Shown: piece by piece, positions 18,560 to 27,894 of the stretch
Position numbering within the stretch: the stretch's first letter is position 1
How the letters are laid out: every line of letters starts with the position of its first letter
Assembly (NCBI RefSeq): GCF_015477605.1
Contig: NZ_JADLQX010000001.1
Location: 372,001-436,000, forward strand
DNA: 64,000 nucleotides
Direction of reading: 5' to 3'
Source of the DNA: Nocardia amamiensis
Lineage (GTDB): Bacteria; Actinomycetota; Actinomycetes; Mycobacteriales; Mycobacteriaceae
The notes under the pieces: generated by a model
What the model saw: the letters and a program-made list of their open reading frames with translations, nothing else
Told to the model about the DNA's origin: nothing
The model's database searches: none
Position numbers and translations under genes: made by a program

Positions 18560-19229
18560 GGTGACCTCCTGAGGGAGACGCACGGCGATACCAAGAGACT
18601 ACCCCGCCGGGCCGCCTCGAACCCGCCTGCTTCACCGCCTGGACCTGCATGAATTCGGCCGAGTCGCAGTGACTTGCCCCTCGGACGGACCGTATGACCG
18701 GCGGAGTCGTGAGCGAGCGTCGGCGAGTGAACCGGGAACACAGCGCGCCCTCGCGCACGGCGGAGCCGAGCGTCGGCGAGGTGGAGTCGTGAGCGAGCGT
18801 CAGCGAATGAACCGGGAACACAGCGCGCCCTCGCGCACGACGGAGCCGAGCGCCGGCGAGGTGGAGTCGTGAGCCGAGCCCGGGCAGCCCGGACTCCATG
18901 ATCCGCGCCGCCCGATCGCGACGGCGTTTCGACCGACGGCTCGCTCGGGCGGCCGAGTCGAACCGGCTCCGGTCTGGTCGATCATGCGCCGTGTACCGGC
19001 TCCGGTCGGTGTTCACCCCGCGGCTCGGCCGTGTGGTCGCCGCTCGGGCCAGGGCGACAGGCACTTCGGCGGTAGCCGACGGATTCTCCACGACGCCAAG
19101 GGCATTGCCGTGCGTCGGACTCGCGCCACACGCGACTGGATCGCAGTTGCATTCGAGTCCGGGAGTTGCCCGCCCGGTAGGCCCCAGCGGCTGCGGTCGC
19201 CCACGCCGCGGCGAGTACGGTTGACCTCT
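18560..19229. other. Gene-free stretch holding a tandem repeat
   Basis: About 670 bases between the divergent usp and lpqI genes. Open frames run through it on both strands, but their translations follow the tandem repeat at 18703-18870 or are low-complexity Arg-rich, and none has a credible start. 18871-19229 shows nothing I can identify apart from presumed lpqI promoter sequence. Confidence 0.6.
18703..18870. repeat. 80-bp tandem repeat, two units plus a partial third
   Basis: The block starting 'ggagtcgtgagcgagcgt' at 18703 recurs at 18783 and begins again at 18863, a period of exactly 80 bases. The two full units differ at only a few positions. Each contains 'gaaccgggaacacagcgcgc' and 'gcggagccgagcg'. 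The repeat is non-coding as far as I can see. Confidence 0.85.
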
Positions 19230-20390
19230 ATGCGGAAGACGCCTTTGCTCGTCCTCGCCATTCTCGCCGCCGTCGCGACCGCCTGCTCGAACGGCGGTTC
19301 CACCGATTCGGCGTCGCCGAGCACCACTACACCGGATGAGCCGACCGCCGCGGTCCCCGTCACGTCCGCGGCGCCGCCGGACTGCAACGCTGGGTACCTC
19401 GCGCAGTTCACCACCCGGGAGAAGCTGGCCCAGCTGCTGACGGTCGGCGTCACCGGCGCGGCCGACGCCACGAATGTGGTGCGCACCGAGCAGGTCGGCG
19501 GCATCTTCGTGGGTGGATGGACCGACCAGGCGCTACTCGGGTCGGGTGAGATCACGCAGGTCAAGGAGGCGGCCAAGGTTCCGCTGATGGTGACCATCGA
19601 CGAGGAGGGCGGCCGCGTCTCCCGCGTTCGCGACCTTATCGGCGCTGCGCCGTCCGCGCGGGTGACGGCGCAGACCATGAGCCCGGAGCAGTTCTACAGC
19701 GCGACGCTGGCCAGGGGGCGTGCATTGAAGGACGTCGGCGTGACGGTGAACTTCGCCCCCGACGTCGACGTCAGCTCCCAGCCCGACGACACGGTCATCG
19801 GCGACCGCTCCTTCTCCGACGATCCCGCCGTGGTCACCCGCTACGCGGACGCGTACATCCGGGCGATGCGTGAGGTCGGTGTCGGCACGGTGATGAAGCA
19901 CTTCCCTGGTCACGGCTCCGGCTCCGGCGACTCGCACACCGGCGCGGTCCGCACACCGCCGCTGGCGCAGCTGCAGACCGTGGACCTGGTGCCGTTCCGC
20001 GACCTGATCGGCTCGGGCGCGGCGGTGATGGTCGGCCACCTGGACGTGCCCGGCCTGACCACCCCGGATGTCCCGGCCAGCATCAGTCCCGAGGTGATGA
20101 CGCTGCTGCGCGAGGGCACGGGGTACGGCGCCGCGCCGTTCCAGGGACCGATCTTCACCGACGACCTGGGCGGAATGGCGGCCATCACCGCGAGGATGTC
20201 GATCGAGGACGCGGTCGAGGCCGCACTCGTCGCCGGCGCCGACAACGCCCTGTGGATCACCACCGACGCGGTGCCGCGGGTGCTCGACCGGCTGGAGCAG
20301 GCGGTGTCGAGTGGACGCCTGCCGATGGCACAGGTGGATGCCTCGGTGCTGCGGATGGGCGCTTTCAAGGGGACGTTGCCGCGCTGCTGA
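19230..20390 (+). CDS. lpqI: Lipoprotein beta-N-acetylhexosaminidase LpqI (GH3)
   Basis: A 386-residue lipoprotein glycosidase. The signal peptide ends in a lipobox-like 'VATAC' with lipidated Cys19. The GH3 catalytic fold follows: 'DEEGGRVSR', 'NFAPDVDV', 'DRSFSDDP', 'MKHFPGHGSGSGDSH' with the acid/base His and Asp, and nucleophile Asp in 'IFTDDLGGMAAI'. Mycobacterial LpqI removes GlcNAc from muropeptides in wall recycling. It sits at the cell surface. Position before the TetR gene matches Rv0237-Rv0238. Confidence 0.92.
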   Translation: MRKTPLLVLAILAAVATACSNGGSTDSASPSTTTPDEPTAAVPVTSAAPPDCNAGYLAQFTTREKLAQLLTVGVTGAADATNVVRTEQVGGIFVGGWTDQALLGSGEITQVKEAAKVPLMVTIDEEGGRVSRVRDLIGAAPSARVTAQTMSPEQFYSATLARGRALKDVGVTVNFAPDVDVSSQPDDTVIGDRSFSDDPAVVTRYADAYIRAMREVGVGTVMKHFPGHGSGSGDSHTGAVRTPPLAQLQTVDLVPFRDLIGSGAAVMVGHLDVPGLTTPDVPASISPEVMTLLREGTGYGAAPFQGPIFTDDLGGMAAITARMSIEDAVEAALVAGADNALWITTDAVPRVLDRLEQAVSSGRLPMAQVDASVLRMGAFKGTLPRC

Positions 20391-20551
20391 GGCAGCCGCG
20401 TCAGGACTCTGCCAGGCGACGCCCGCCTACAGCCCCGGGCGTGCCGAGTGAAGGCCCTCTCACGGCGGTCCCTGGATGCACCGAGCCGAGCGAAGGCTCG
20501 AGGCAGCCGCACGGCCGAGTCGGGCGACCGGTGAGCAAATCGGACCACCGG

Positions 20552-20571
20552 AACTTACCTTGGAGTAATAT
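20552..20571. promoter_or_regulatory. Probable TetR operator in front of the tetR gene
   Basis: AACTTACCTTGGAGTAATAT at 20552-20571 resembles the centre of the perfect palindrome in the fabG4/fadA2 intergenic region (24986-25015): AACTTAC, four bases, GAGTAA. It lies 28 bases before the tetR ATG. Autoregulation and control of fabG4 and fadA2 by the same protein are inferred. Confidence 0.55.
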
Positions 20572-20599
20572 ATGAGGTTCACCTGTGGTAGGAGAGTGG

Positions 20600-21199
20600 A
20601 TGGCAGGCGGAACGAAGCGACTTCCGCGAGCGGTACGCGAGCAGCAGATGCTCGACGCCGCGGTGGAGGTATTCTCGCGTAAAGGCTTCCACGACACCTC
20701 GATGGACGCGATCGCCGCCGAGGCGAAGATCTCGAAGCCGATGCTGTATTTGTACTACGGCTCCAAGGACGAACTATTCCGCGCCTGCATCCAGCGCGAG
20801 GGGATGCGCTTCATCGAATCCGTCGCACCGGCGGGCAACCCGTTGCTGTCGCCGCACGAGCAGGTCCGCACCGCGCTGGAGGGTTTCCTCGGCTTCGTCG
20901 ACCGCAATCGCCGCTCCTGGCAGGTGCTCTACCGGCAGGCCATCGGTCAGCAGGCGTTCGCGTCGGAGATCGAGAACGCCCGCGAGCGCGTCATCGAATT
21001 GACCGCCAAACTGCTGGAGTCCAGCGCCAAGCACGCCGAACCCGGAACGAATTTCGATGTCGTCGCGGTCGCCGTGATCGGCGCGGGCGAGGCCATCGCC
21101 GATCGTTTGGCCAGTGGCCGGATCGAGGTCGCCGAAGCTGTCGACCTCCTGGACGACCTCGCCTGGCGCGGTTTGGCGGGCCGCAAGAAGGCCGAGTAG
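20600..21199 (+). CDS. TetR family regulator (Rv0238-like)
   Basis: A 199-residue TetR protein. The N-terminal helix-turn-helix is 'AAVEVFSRKGFHDTSMDAIA' followed by 'AEAKISKPMLYLYYGSKDEL'; the remaining helices form the ligand domain. The ATG at 20600 has GGAGAG upstream; the GTG at 20585 is less likely. A shared operator-like sequence in front of this gene and between fabG4 and fadA2 suggests that it controls the HtdX/FabG4/FadA2 fatty-acid genes, probably in answer to an acyl-CoA. Confidence 0.9.
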   Translation: MAGGTKRLPRAVREQQMLDAAVEVFSRKGFHDTSMDAIAAEAKISKPMLYLYYGSKDELFRACIQREGMRFIESVAPAGNPLLSPHEQVRTALEGFLGFVDRNRRSWQVLYRQAIGQQAFASEIENARERVIELTAKLLESSAKHAEPGTNFDVVAVAVIGAGEAIADRLASGRIEVAEAVDLLDDLAWRGLAGRKKAE

Positions 21200-21308
21200 C
21201 CCGGCTTTTGCCCAGCCCGGTTGCTTCCGCGCCGCCCTCCTGCCAGAGTGCGTGAGTTCGACAAATGCGGACCGGCTCATTCGGTCGAGCCGGGAGAACG
21301 GGGCGGAA

Positions 21309-22574
21309 GTGTTCGGGTTGCTCAGGCCGTGCGCGCACGGCGCTCAGAAGTACGGCATCGATAGCACGGAATGGCAGGCGCATCTGTGCGGGTTGTGTCT
21401 CGGGTTGCGGGACGGGCATGGTCAGCTCGCGCGCGCCACGACCAACAAGGACGCGCTGGTGCTGAGCATGCTCACCGAGGCGCAGTCCGGTTCGGCGTCG
21501 CGCACCACGGCTGCACCGTGCCCGCTGCGCGGAATGCGGCGGGCCTCGGTGGTCAGCGCGGACGCGCCCGGCGTACAGCTCGCCACCACAGCCTCATTGC
21601 TGTTGGCGGCAGCCAAGATTCGGGATCACGTGGATGACGGTGACGTGGCGGCGCTCGCACGCCGACCGCTGGCGAAAGCGGCGACGCGGTGGGCGGGGGA
21701 GGCACGCGCGGGCGCCGCGCGGATCGGTCTCGACGTCGAACCGCTCGTCGCCGCGCTCGACGCCCAAGTGCGACTGGAGCGGGAGGCGAAAGGGTCGGTC
21801 GCCGTGGGCGGTTCGCGTGCCGCCGGGCCGCGGATGCCGGAATCGCTTGTCACGTCCCAACATTGGCAGTCGGCTATGGCGCCGTCGGCCGATCCGCTGG
21901 ACCGGCTCACCGCACCCACTCAGCTGTGCGCGTCGGCGTTCTTCGCCCACACGGCCGTGCTGGCCGATCGCCCGGACAATGTCGAAGCCCTGCGCGAGGC
22001 GGGGTGGCAGTTCGGACGGATCGCGCACCTGGCCGATGCCGTCGCGGACTATGACGAGGACTTGTCTCGGGACAACTTCAACCCCCTCGCGGCCACCGGA
22101 ACAACCTTGCCCGAGGCGTACGACCTGCTGCGGCAGTCGAATTCGCGCCTGCGCACCGCTATCGCGGCGGCCGAGCTGAGCCGGGTGCCGACCGTACGCT
22201 GGATGCTGCTCGATCCGCTGACCTCGGTGCTGCGGCGGATCGGCGGCGGCCTCGGGACATTGGCCGCGCACACCTGCTCGATCTCGCATGACACGGCCGG
22301 TCTGCCGCACGCCGAGGTCCGCCCGAGCATGCACCGCACCGGTCATCGTCCACCGACCCGCCGTCCCGGAATAGGTGAATCCCTCGCACTCGTCCTGGGC
22401 GGGTACTGCACCGGGTACGCCTGCTGTGCCGACCACACGCAACCCTGCACCGGCGAACGCAAGGACGCCTGGATCAAGAACTGCGATTGCAGCGATTGCG
22501 GCGAGTGCGATTGCGGCGAGTGCGATTGCGGCGACTGTGGCTGCTGCAACTGTGATTGTGGCTGCGACTGCTGA
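21309..22574 (+). CDS. DUF5685 protein with a 30-residue Cys-rich tail
   Basis: A 421-residue cytoplasmic protein. The N-terminus 'VFGLLRPCAHG' and nearby 'HLCGLCLGLRDGHG' with a CxxC pair are typical of DUF5685. The body is helical, with 'DNVEALREAGWQFGRIAHLADAVADYDED' in the middle. From about residue 392 to the end, 14 of the last 30 residues are Cys, mostly as C-x-C and C-x-x-C with Asp and Gly between, strongly suggesting metal binding. The coding DNA of this tail consists of short direct repeats (gattgcggcgagtgc type), so its length may vary between strains. The GTG start follows an AACGGGGCGGAA stretch. Function unknown. Confidence 0.82.
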   Translation: MFGLLRPCAHGAQKYGIDSTEWQAHLCGLCLGLRDGHGQLARATTNKDALVLSMLTEAQSGSASRTTAAPCPLRGMRRASVVSADAPGVQLATTASLLLAAAKIRDHVDDGDVAALARRPLAKAATRWAGEARAGAARIGLDVEPLVAALDAQVRLEREAKGSVAVGGSRAAGPRMPESLVTSQHWQSAMAPSADPLDRLTAPTQLCASAFFAHTAVLADRPDNVEALREAGWQFGRIAHLADAVADYDEDLSRDNFNPLAATGTTLPEAYDLLRQSNSRLRTAIAAAELSRVPTVRWMLLDPLTSVLRRIGGGLGTLAAHTCSISHDTAGLPHAEVRPSMHRTGHRPPTRRPGIGESLALVLGGYCTGYACCADHTQPCTGERKDAWIKNCDCSDCGECDCGECDCGDCGCCNCDCGCDC

Positions 22575-22606
22575 ACGGGGCCCGAGACGAACACCGTGAA
22601 ATAAGC

Positions 22607-22646
22607 GGAGCCGCTGCCGGATTCGCCTGAATCCGGCAGCGGCTCC
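22607..22646. terminator. Bidirectional terminator between DUF5685 and htdX
   Basis: A perfect 18-bp stem (22607-22624 with 22629-22646) closes a GCCT tetraloop between two convergent genes. Confidence 0.85.
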
Positions 22647-22652
22647 GGTCGT

Positions 22653-23543
22653 TCAGCGAAGGGTCGCCGTCAGGTGCGGGTACCCCTTCTTCGGGTGGCG
22701 CAGCGCCAGATCCCAGCCGCCTTCGGCCTGGTCGGCGTACACGTTCACGGTGGAGGGCAGCAGGATCGGCTTGCCGAACTTGACCGTATACGTGGTCTTC
22801 TCCGGAATGCGGCCCTCGACCGAGCCTAGGACGGCGGCCGCCGACCACATGCCGTGCGCGATCGACCTCGGGAACCCGAATGCCTTGGCCCCCAGCGCGG
22901 ACGTGTGGATCGGGTTGTGGTCACCGGACGCGGCCGCGTACCGGGTGATCATCTTCTGATCCACCCGCAACGTGCGCAGCGGCGGGGGCGGTACCTCCTC
23001 CGGCTTCGGCTCCGGCTTGGGCCCGCCCGACAGCGAGGTGCGCTGCTGGTGCAGGAACGTGGTGACCTGGTGCCACACCAGCTCCCGTCCCACCTTGACG
23101 TCGCTGATCGCGTCAACGAGCAGACCCTTCGGGTGCTCGCGCAGATTCTCGATGTGCGTGCGGATGTCCAGCGGCTCACTCACCGAGATGTCGCGACTGC
23201 GCTCGATGACATTCTCCGCGTGCACCGCACCTACCGCGACGAACGGGAAGTCCCGCGCCACCACCAATTGCATGGCAAGCGGGAAGGTGAGGATGAACGG
23301 ATAGGTCAGCGGCAGCGCGTCGCCGAACCGCAGCCCGGTCGCCCGGCAGTAGGCGGCCAGGTGCTCCGGGTCGACCCGCAGCCCCTCCAGCTGAACGGCC
23401 CGGTCCGGCAGCGTCGGCTTGCGCGCCGACAGCAGCGGAACCGCGCCGAGCGCCGCCTTCGCGAACAGCCTGCTGTTCTTCGGCGGTTCGCGGAGCGTGA
23501 TCACCTGTGTTTGTTCCCCCGCCGCTGCGCCGTTCGCCATCAT
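22653..23543 (-). CDS. htdX: 3-hydroxyacyl-thioester dehydratase HtdX
   Basis: A 296-residue double hot-dog (R)-specific hydratase that dehydrates 3-hydroxyacyl thioesters in fatty-acid elongation. The C-terminal half has the hydratase motif with catalytic Asp and His: '[20 protein letters not shown]', then '[13 protein letters not shown]'. The N-terminal half is the degenerate hot-dog typical of the family. Its start overlaps the stop of fabG4 by four bases, so the two are co-translated. Corresponds to Rv0241c. Confidence 0.93.
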   Translation of the reverse strand: MMANGAAAGEQTQVITLREPPKNSRLFAKAALGAVPLLSARKPTLPDRAVQLEGLRVDPEHLAAYCRATGLRFGDALPLTYPFILTFPLAMQLVVARDFPFVAVGAVHAENVIERSRDISVSEPLDIRTHIENLREHPKGLLVDAISDVKVGRELVWHQVTTFLHQQRTSLSGGPKPEPKPEEVPPPPLRTLRVDQKMITRYAAASGDHNPIHTSALGAKAFGFPRSIAHGMWSAAAVLGSVEGRIPEKTTYTVKFGKPILLPSTVNVYADQAEGGWDLALRHPKKGYPHLTATLR

Positions 23544-24898
23544 GCTCCGATCAGGCTCTGCCCGCAGACCCGAACGACGTTGCCGGTCACCGCGTTCGAG
23601 GCCGGGCTGGCGAAGTAGGCGATCGTCTCGGCGACATCGACGGTCTGACCGCCCTGCTGCAACGAGCTCATCAACCGGCCCGCCTCACGGGTGCCCAGCG
23701 GGATGGCGGCGGTCATCGCGGTCTCGATGAAACCGGGCGCGACGGCGTTGATGGTGATCTTCTTCTCCGCCAGCTTCGGCGCCTCCGCGGCGACCATGCC
23801 GATCACGCCCGCCTTGGACGCGCCGTAGTTGGTCTGGCCGCGGTTGCCCGCGATGCCGGCGATCGAGGACACGTCGATCACGCGACCGCCCTCCTTCAGC
23901 GCCCCCCGAGCCACCAAGCCCTCGGTGATGCGGTGCGGCGCGGCGAGGTTCACGTTGATGACCGAGTTCCAGCGGCCCTCGTCCATGTTCGCCAGCAGCT
24001 TGTCGCGGGTGATGCCCGCATTGTGCACGACGATGTCGATGCCGCCGAAGCGCTCGGTGGCGAAATCGGCCAGCTTCTCCGCGGCGTCGGGGGCGGTCAC
24101 GTCGAGCGCGAGCGCGGTGCCGCCGACCTTGTTCGCGGTCTGCGACAGTGCCTCGCCCGCGGCCGGGATGTCGGCCACGATCACCTGGGCGCCATCGCGG
24201 GCGAACACCTCGGCGATGGTCGCGCCGATCCCGCGCGCCGCGCCGGTGACCACGGCGACCTTGCCCTCCAGTGGTCGATCCCAGTCGGCGGGCGCGCTCG
24301 CCTCGTCCTTGCCGACGCGGATGACCTGGCCGTCGACGAACGCCGACTTGGCCGACAGCAGGAAGCGCAGGGTCGACTCCAGACCGGTCGCGGCGGCCTG
24401 CGCCTCGGGGTGCAGGTACACCAGCTGGGCGGTCGCGCCGCGCCGCAGCTCCTTGGCCACCGAGCGGGTGAAGCCCTCCAGCGCGCGCTGCGCGATCTGC
24501 TCGTCCACGCTGGACGCCAGCTCGGGCGTGGTGCCGATGACCACGACGCGCCCGGACGGGCCGATGCTGCGCATGGCGGGCTGGAAGAACTCGAACAGCT
24601 GCGAGAGATCCTCGATGGTGCCGATGCCGGTGGCGTCGAACACCAGGGCGCCGTACTTGGTTTCGGGGCTGAGCGCGTCGGCGAAGGTGTAGTCCGACAG
24701 CAGCGCGCGGACCGGCTCGGCGACCCGGCCCTTGCCGCCGAGCAGCACCGGACCGGGCAAAGGCGACTGGCCCTTGACGTAGCGGCGCAAGGTCTCCGGC
24801 TGCGGCAGGCCGAGCTTGCTGGCCAGGAACGCGCCGGGAGCGGAGTGTACGAACGATCCGTAGAGGTTGGGAGCACCCTTGTTCTTGCTGGCTGCCAC
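23540..24898 (-). CDS. fabG4: Beta-ketoacyl reductase FabG4 (high-molecular-weight FabG)
   Basis: A 452-residue reductase of 3-ketoacyl thioesters. Residues 1 to about 205 form the flavodoxin-like N-terminal domain that defines HMW FabG. The SDR domain follows with the cofactor loop 'TGAARGIG' (218-225), 'VHNAGIT', Ser345 and the Tyr358-x3-Lys362 pair in 'NYGASKAG'. The GTG start at 24898 has AGGTAGGA upstream. It forms an operon with htdX and is divergent from fadA2 across a palindromic operator. Corresponds to Rv0242c (454 aa, from memory). Confidence 0.94.
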   Translation of the reverse strand: MAASKNKGAPNLYGSFVHSAPGAFLASKLGLPQPETLRRYVKGQSPLPGPVLLGGKGRVAEPVRALLSDYTFADALSPETKYGALVFDATGIGTIEDLSQLFEFFQPAMRSIGPSGRVVVIGTTPELASSVDEQIAQRALEGFTRSVAKELRRGATAQLVYLHPEAQAAATGLESTLRFLLSAKSAFVDGQVIRVGKDEASAPADWDRPLEGKVAVVTGAARGIGATIAEVFARDGAQVIVADIPAAGEALSQTANKVGGTALALDVTAPDAAEKLADFATERFGGIDIVVHNAGITRDKLLANMDEGRWNSVINVNLAAPHRITEGLVARGALKEGGRVIDVSSIAGIAGNRGQTNYGASKAGVIGMVAAEAPKLAEKKITINAVAPGFIETAMTAAIPLGTREAGRLMSSLQQGGQTVDVAETIAYFASPASNAVTGNVVRVCGQSLIGA

Positions 24899-24985
24899 TA
24901 TTCCTACCTTTTCTGAGTTCTGTCTCTCGGGTTGGAGGTCGCCCCGGCGTGGTCTGCTAGCGCACTTTTGCGGGGTACGTGTCGA

Positions 24986-25015
24986 CATTAAACTTACTCC
25001 AGAGTAAGTTTAATG
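24986..25015. promoter_or_regulatory. Perfect 30-bp palindrome between fabG4 and fadA2
   Basis: CATTAAACTTACTC (24986-24999) and GAGTAAGTTTAATG (25002-25015) are perfect inverted repeats around a 2-base centre, in the 209-base divergent promoter region. The AACTTAC-N4-GAGTAA core recurs in front of the tetR gene at 20552. This form is typical of a TetR operator. It is AT-rich and may overlap promoter elements of both genes. Confidence 0.72.
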
Positions 25016-25107
25016 TAAACAACCGCGACGGTGCGCCGATCTGCGTGGAGTCCGCCACGCCGAGCCGGGCCGCCGGGACATCCATCCACGAGACCTTGGA
25101 GACTCGA

Positions 25108-26430
25108 GTGACTAGCAAAGCCCGTTCGGCGAAGAGCACCGCCAAGACCGGTAAGACGACCCGCCCGGTCGCCATCGTGGGCGGCAACCGGATTCCGTTC
25201 GCTCGCTCCGACAAGGCGTACGCGCACGCCTCCAACCAGGACATGTTCACCGCCGCGCTGGACGGGCTGGTCAGCCGTTTCGGCCTGCAGGGCGAGCGGC
25301 TCGGCATGGTCGCCGGCGGTGCCGTGCTGAAGCGGGTCGGCGAGCACGGCCTGATCCGCGAGAGCGTGCTCGGCAGCAAGCTGAGCCCCTACACCCCCGC
25401 CCACGATCTGCAGCTGGCGTGTGGCACCGGCCTGCAGGCGATCGTCACCGTCGGTGACGCGATCGCCGCGGGTCGCATCGAGGCAGGCGTCGGCGGCGGC
25501 ACCGACACCACCTCCGACGCCCCAATTGGGGTTAGCGATGCCCTGCGCGAGTGGATGCTGGACGCCAACCGTGCCAAGACCAACAAGGACCGTCTCAAGC
25601 TGGTCGGCCAGCTGCGCCCGAGCATGCTCGGCATCGAGATCCCGCGCAACGCCGAACCGCGCACCGGGTTGTCCATGGGTGAGCACGCCGCCATCACCGC
25701 CAAGGAATTCGGCGTCGCGCGCGAGGCACAGGACGAGCTGGCCTACCTGTCGCACACGAATATGGCGGCCGCCTACGACCGCGGTTTCTTCGACGATCTG
25801 ATCACGCCGTTCCTGGGCCTGACCCGCGACGACAACCTGCGGCCGAACTCCACGATCGAGAAGCTGGCCACGCTGAAGCCGGTCTTCGGGGTGAAGGCAG
25901 GCGACGCGACCATGACCGCGGGCAACTCCACCCCGCTGACCGACGGCGCGTCGGCCGTGCTGCTGTCGAGCGAGGAGTGGGCCGCCGAGCGCAAGCTGCC
26001 GGTGCTGGCGCACCTGGTCGACAGCGAGGTCGCCGCGGTGGACTACATCCACGGTCCCGACGGCCTGCTGATGGCGCCGACCTACGCGGTGCCGCGCCTG
26101 CTCGCCCGCAACGGCCTGACCCTGCAGGACTTCGACTACTACGAGATTCACGAGGCGTTCGCCTCCGTGGTGCTGGCCACGCTGTCCGCGTGGGAGTCCG
26201 ACGCCTATTGCAAGGAGCGCCTCGGCCTGGATGGCGCGCTCGGCTCGATCGATCGGAGCAAACTCAACGTCAACGGCTCATCGCTGGCCGCGGGCCACCC
26301 CTTCGCCGCGACCGGCGGCCGCATCGTCGCGTCCACCGCGAAGCTGCTCGCCGAAAAGGGCTCCGGACGCGCGCTCATCTCCATCTGCGCCGCGGGCGGC
26401 CAGGGTGTCGTCGCCATCCTGGAGCGCTGA
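25108..26430 (+). CDS. fadA2: Acetyl-CoA acetyltransferase / 3-ketoacyl-CoA thiolase FadA2
   Basis: A 440-residue thiolase that cleaves 3-ketoacyl-CoA or condenses acyl-CoA. Catalytic residues are visible: nucleophile Cys105 in 'LACGTGLQ', His338 in 'YEIHEAF', His397 in 'AAGHPFAATGGR' and Cys427 in 'SICAAGGQG'. The GTG at 25108, with a GGAG eight bases upstream, gives exactly the length I recall for Rv0243; the longer in-frame start at 24979 would read through the operator. With FabG4 and HtdX it supplies three of the four steps of a beta-oxidation or elongation cycle. Confidence 0.94.
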   Translation: MTSKARSAKSTAKTGKTTRPVAIVGGNRIPFARSDKAYAHASNQDMFTAALDGLVSRFGLQGERLGMVAGGAVLKRVGEHGLIRESVLGSKLSPYTPAHDLQLACGTGLQAIVTVGDAIAAGRIEAGVGGGTDTTSDAPIGVSDALREWMLDANRAKTNKDRLKLVGQLRPSMLGIEIPRNAEPRTGLSMGEHAAITAKEFGVAREAQDELAYLSHTNMAAAYDRGFFDDLITPFLGLTRDDNLRPNSTIEKLATLKPVFGVKAGDATMTAGNSTPLTDGASAVLLSSEEWAAERKLPVLAHLVDSEVAAVDYIHGPDGLLMAPTYAVPRLLARNGLTLQDFDYYEIHEAFASVVLATLSAWESDAYCKERLGLDGALGSIDRSKLNVNGSSLAAGHPFAATGGRIVASTAKLLAEKGSGRALISICAAGGQGVVAILER

Positions 26431-26471
26431 CCACGCCGAGCGTCGGGAATTAGCTGACGCACAACGAAACC

Positions 26472-26502
26472 GGCCCCCGATCGGAATTCCCGATCGGGGG
26501 CC
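26472..26502. terminator. Bidirectional terminator between fadA2 and the 6PGDH gene
   Basis: A perfect 13-bp GC-rich stem (26472-26484 with 26490-26502) with loop AATTC lies between convergent genes. Flanking acaacg and cgttgt can extend the pairing. Confidence 0.85.
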
Positions 26503-26515
26503 GCGTTGTGCTCAC

Positions 26516-27544
26516 CTACGTGCCGGGAAGCTCGTCGTGGCCGCCGAATGCCTTCCGCATCGCGGAGAGCACCTTGTCCGCGTAGAGCGCCTCGCCCCGG
26601 GACGAGAACCGCGCGAACAAGGCGGACGACAGCACCGGCACGGGTACGCCGGTATCGATGGCGGCGTCGATCGTCCAGCGCCCTTCGCCGGAATCGGACA
26701 CCCGGCCGCTGTAGGACTCCAGGTCCGGGTCGGCGTGCAGTGCCGCCGCGGTGAGGTCGAGCAGCCAAGAGGCGACCACCGAACCCCGCCGCCACACCTC
26801 GGTGACCTCGGGCACGTCGATGTCGTACCGGTAGTACTCGGGATGCTCGAGCGGCGCCTCCTCCGCGGAGAACTCGCCCGCGTGCTCGGCGCCGTAATTG
26901 GCCTTGTGCAGGATGTTCAAGCCTTCGGCGTAGGCCGCCATCGCGCCGTACTCGATGCCGTTGTGCACCATCTTCACGAAGTGGCCCGCGCCCGCCGGTC
27001 CGCAGTGCAGGTAGCCGAGCTCGGCCGTGGACGGCTCGCCGGTGCGACCCGGCGTCCGCTCGGCCGCCGCCAGGCCCGGTGCGATGGATCTCAGCAGCGG
27101 GTCCAGGTACTTCACCTGCTCCGCCTCGCCCCCGATCATCAGGCAGTAGCCGCGCGTGCGGCCGAATACCCCACCCGAGGTGCCGACGTCCACGTAGTGG
27201 ATGCCCTTGGGCCGCAGCCGCTCGGCCCGCGCGATGTCCTCGTGGTAGCGGCTGTTGCCGCCGTCGATGACGATGTCGCCGGGCTCGAGCAGTTCGGCCA
27301 CCTGATCGATCACCGCGCTCGTGGCGCCGGCCGGGATCATCACCCAGACCACGCGCGGCGTCTCCAGCATGCGCACGAACTCGGCGAGGTCGGTGCTGCC
27401 CTGGAAGCCGTCCCCGAGCTCGGCGCCCAGTTCCTCGATGTGCTGTGCGCGACGCTCGCACCCGACGGCGGTGTGCCCGTCGGCGACGATCCGGCGCACG
27501 ATGTTGGCGCCCATTCGGCCGAGGCCGATCATTCCCAGCTGCAT
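26516..27544 (-). CDS. gnd: 6-phosphogluconate dehydrogenase, short decarboxylating type (Gnd2-like)
   Basis: A protein of about 342 residues with an N-terminal Rossmann domain 'MIGLGRMGANIVRR' and the substrate motifs 'DGGNSRYHED', 'DVGTSGGVFG' and 'GAGHFVKMVHNGIEYG' with the catalytic Lys. It oxidises 6-phosphogluconate to ribulose 5-phosphate and CO2 in the pentose phosphate pathway. The short length matches the bacterial NAD-type branch. An ATG at 27544 sits nine bases from GAGGGAG and is preferred; the ATG at 27553 directly abuts that site. Confidence 0.9.
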   Translation of the reverse strand: MQLGMIGLGRMGANIVRRIVADGHTAVGCERRAQHIEELGAELGDGFQGSTDLAEFVRMLETPRVVWVMIPAGATSAVIDQVAELLEPGDIVIDGGNSRYHEDIARAERLRPKGIHYVDVGTSGGVFGRTRGYCLMIGGEAEQVKYLDPLLRSIAPGLAAAERTPGRTGEPSTAELGYLHCGPAGAGHFVKMVHNGIEYGAMAAYAEGLNILHKANYGAEHAGEFSAEEAPLEHPEYYRYDIDVPEVTEVWRRGSVVASWLLDLTAAALHADPDLESYSGRVSDSGEGRWTIDAAIDTGVPVPVLSSALFARFSSRGEALYADKVLSAMRKAFGGHDELPGT

Positions 27545-27662
27545 GCCATCCATCTCCCTCGTGTGCGAAGTCTTGCGGCGTCCAGCGCGAGCCGCCTGTC
27601 CAGCGCTAGCCGCTCGGGGGTGGTTCCTCTCGATTCTCCCGCGTGGGTTCGATCACGGTCGT

Positions 27663-27746
27663 GCGGCGCTGTAACGCCGCGTGCGGTACGCCGATAAACA
27701 GGACGGCTCCGCGCAGTTGCCAGACCCCCGACCCGGCAACTGCGCG
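27663..27746. promoter_or_regulatory. Structured leader upstream of the VanW gene
   Basis: The 340-base gap between the divergent 6PGDH and VanW genes holds two hairpins: gcggcg-N6-cgccgc at 27663-27680, and a perfect 12-bp stem 27710-27721 with 27735-27746 around a 13-base loop. The second sits about 150 bases before the GTG start, so it may be a leader element or a terminator. I cannot match it to a known riboswitch. Confidence 0.4.
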
Positions 27747-27894
27747 GGCCTCTTTGCGTGCTGTACCCGGCTCTTTTGCGCGGGATTTGCTGCTGATCCG
27801 TGCTGTGCCGACCCCGGTCGGCAGGGGCCACTATCGTTGGTGGGGACTCGTGTCGTTGCGGGTCCACAATTCAATCGAACGTGGAGGACGGTTC

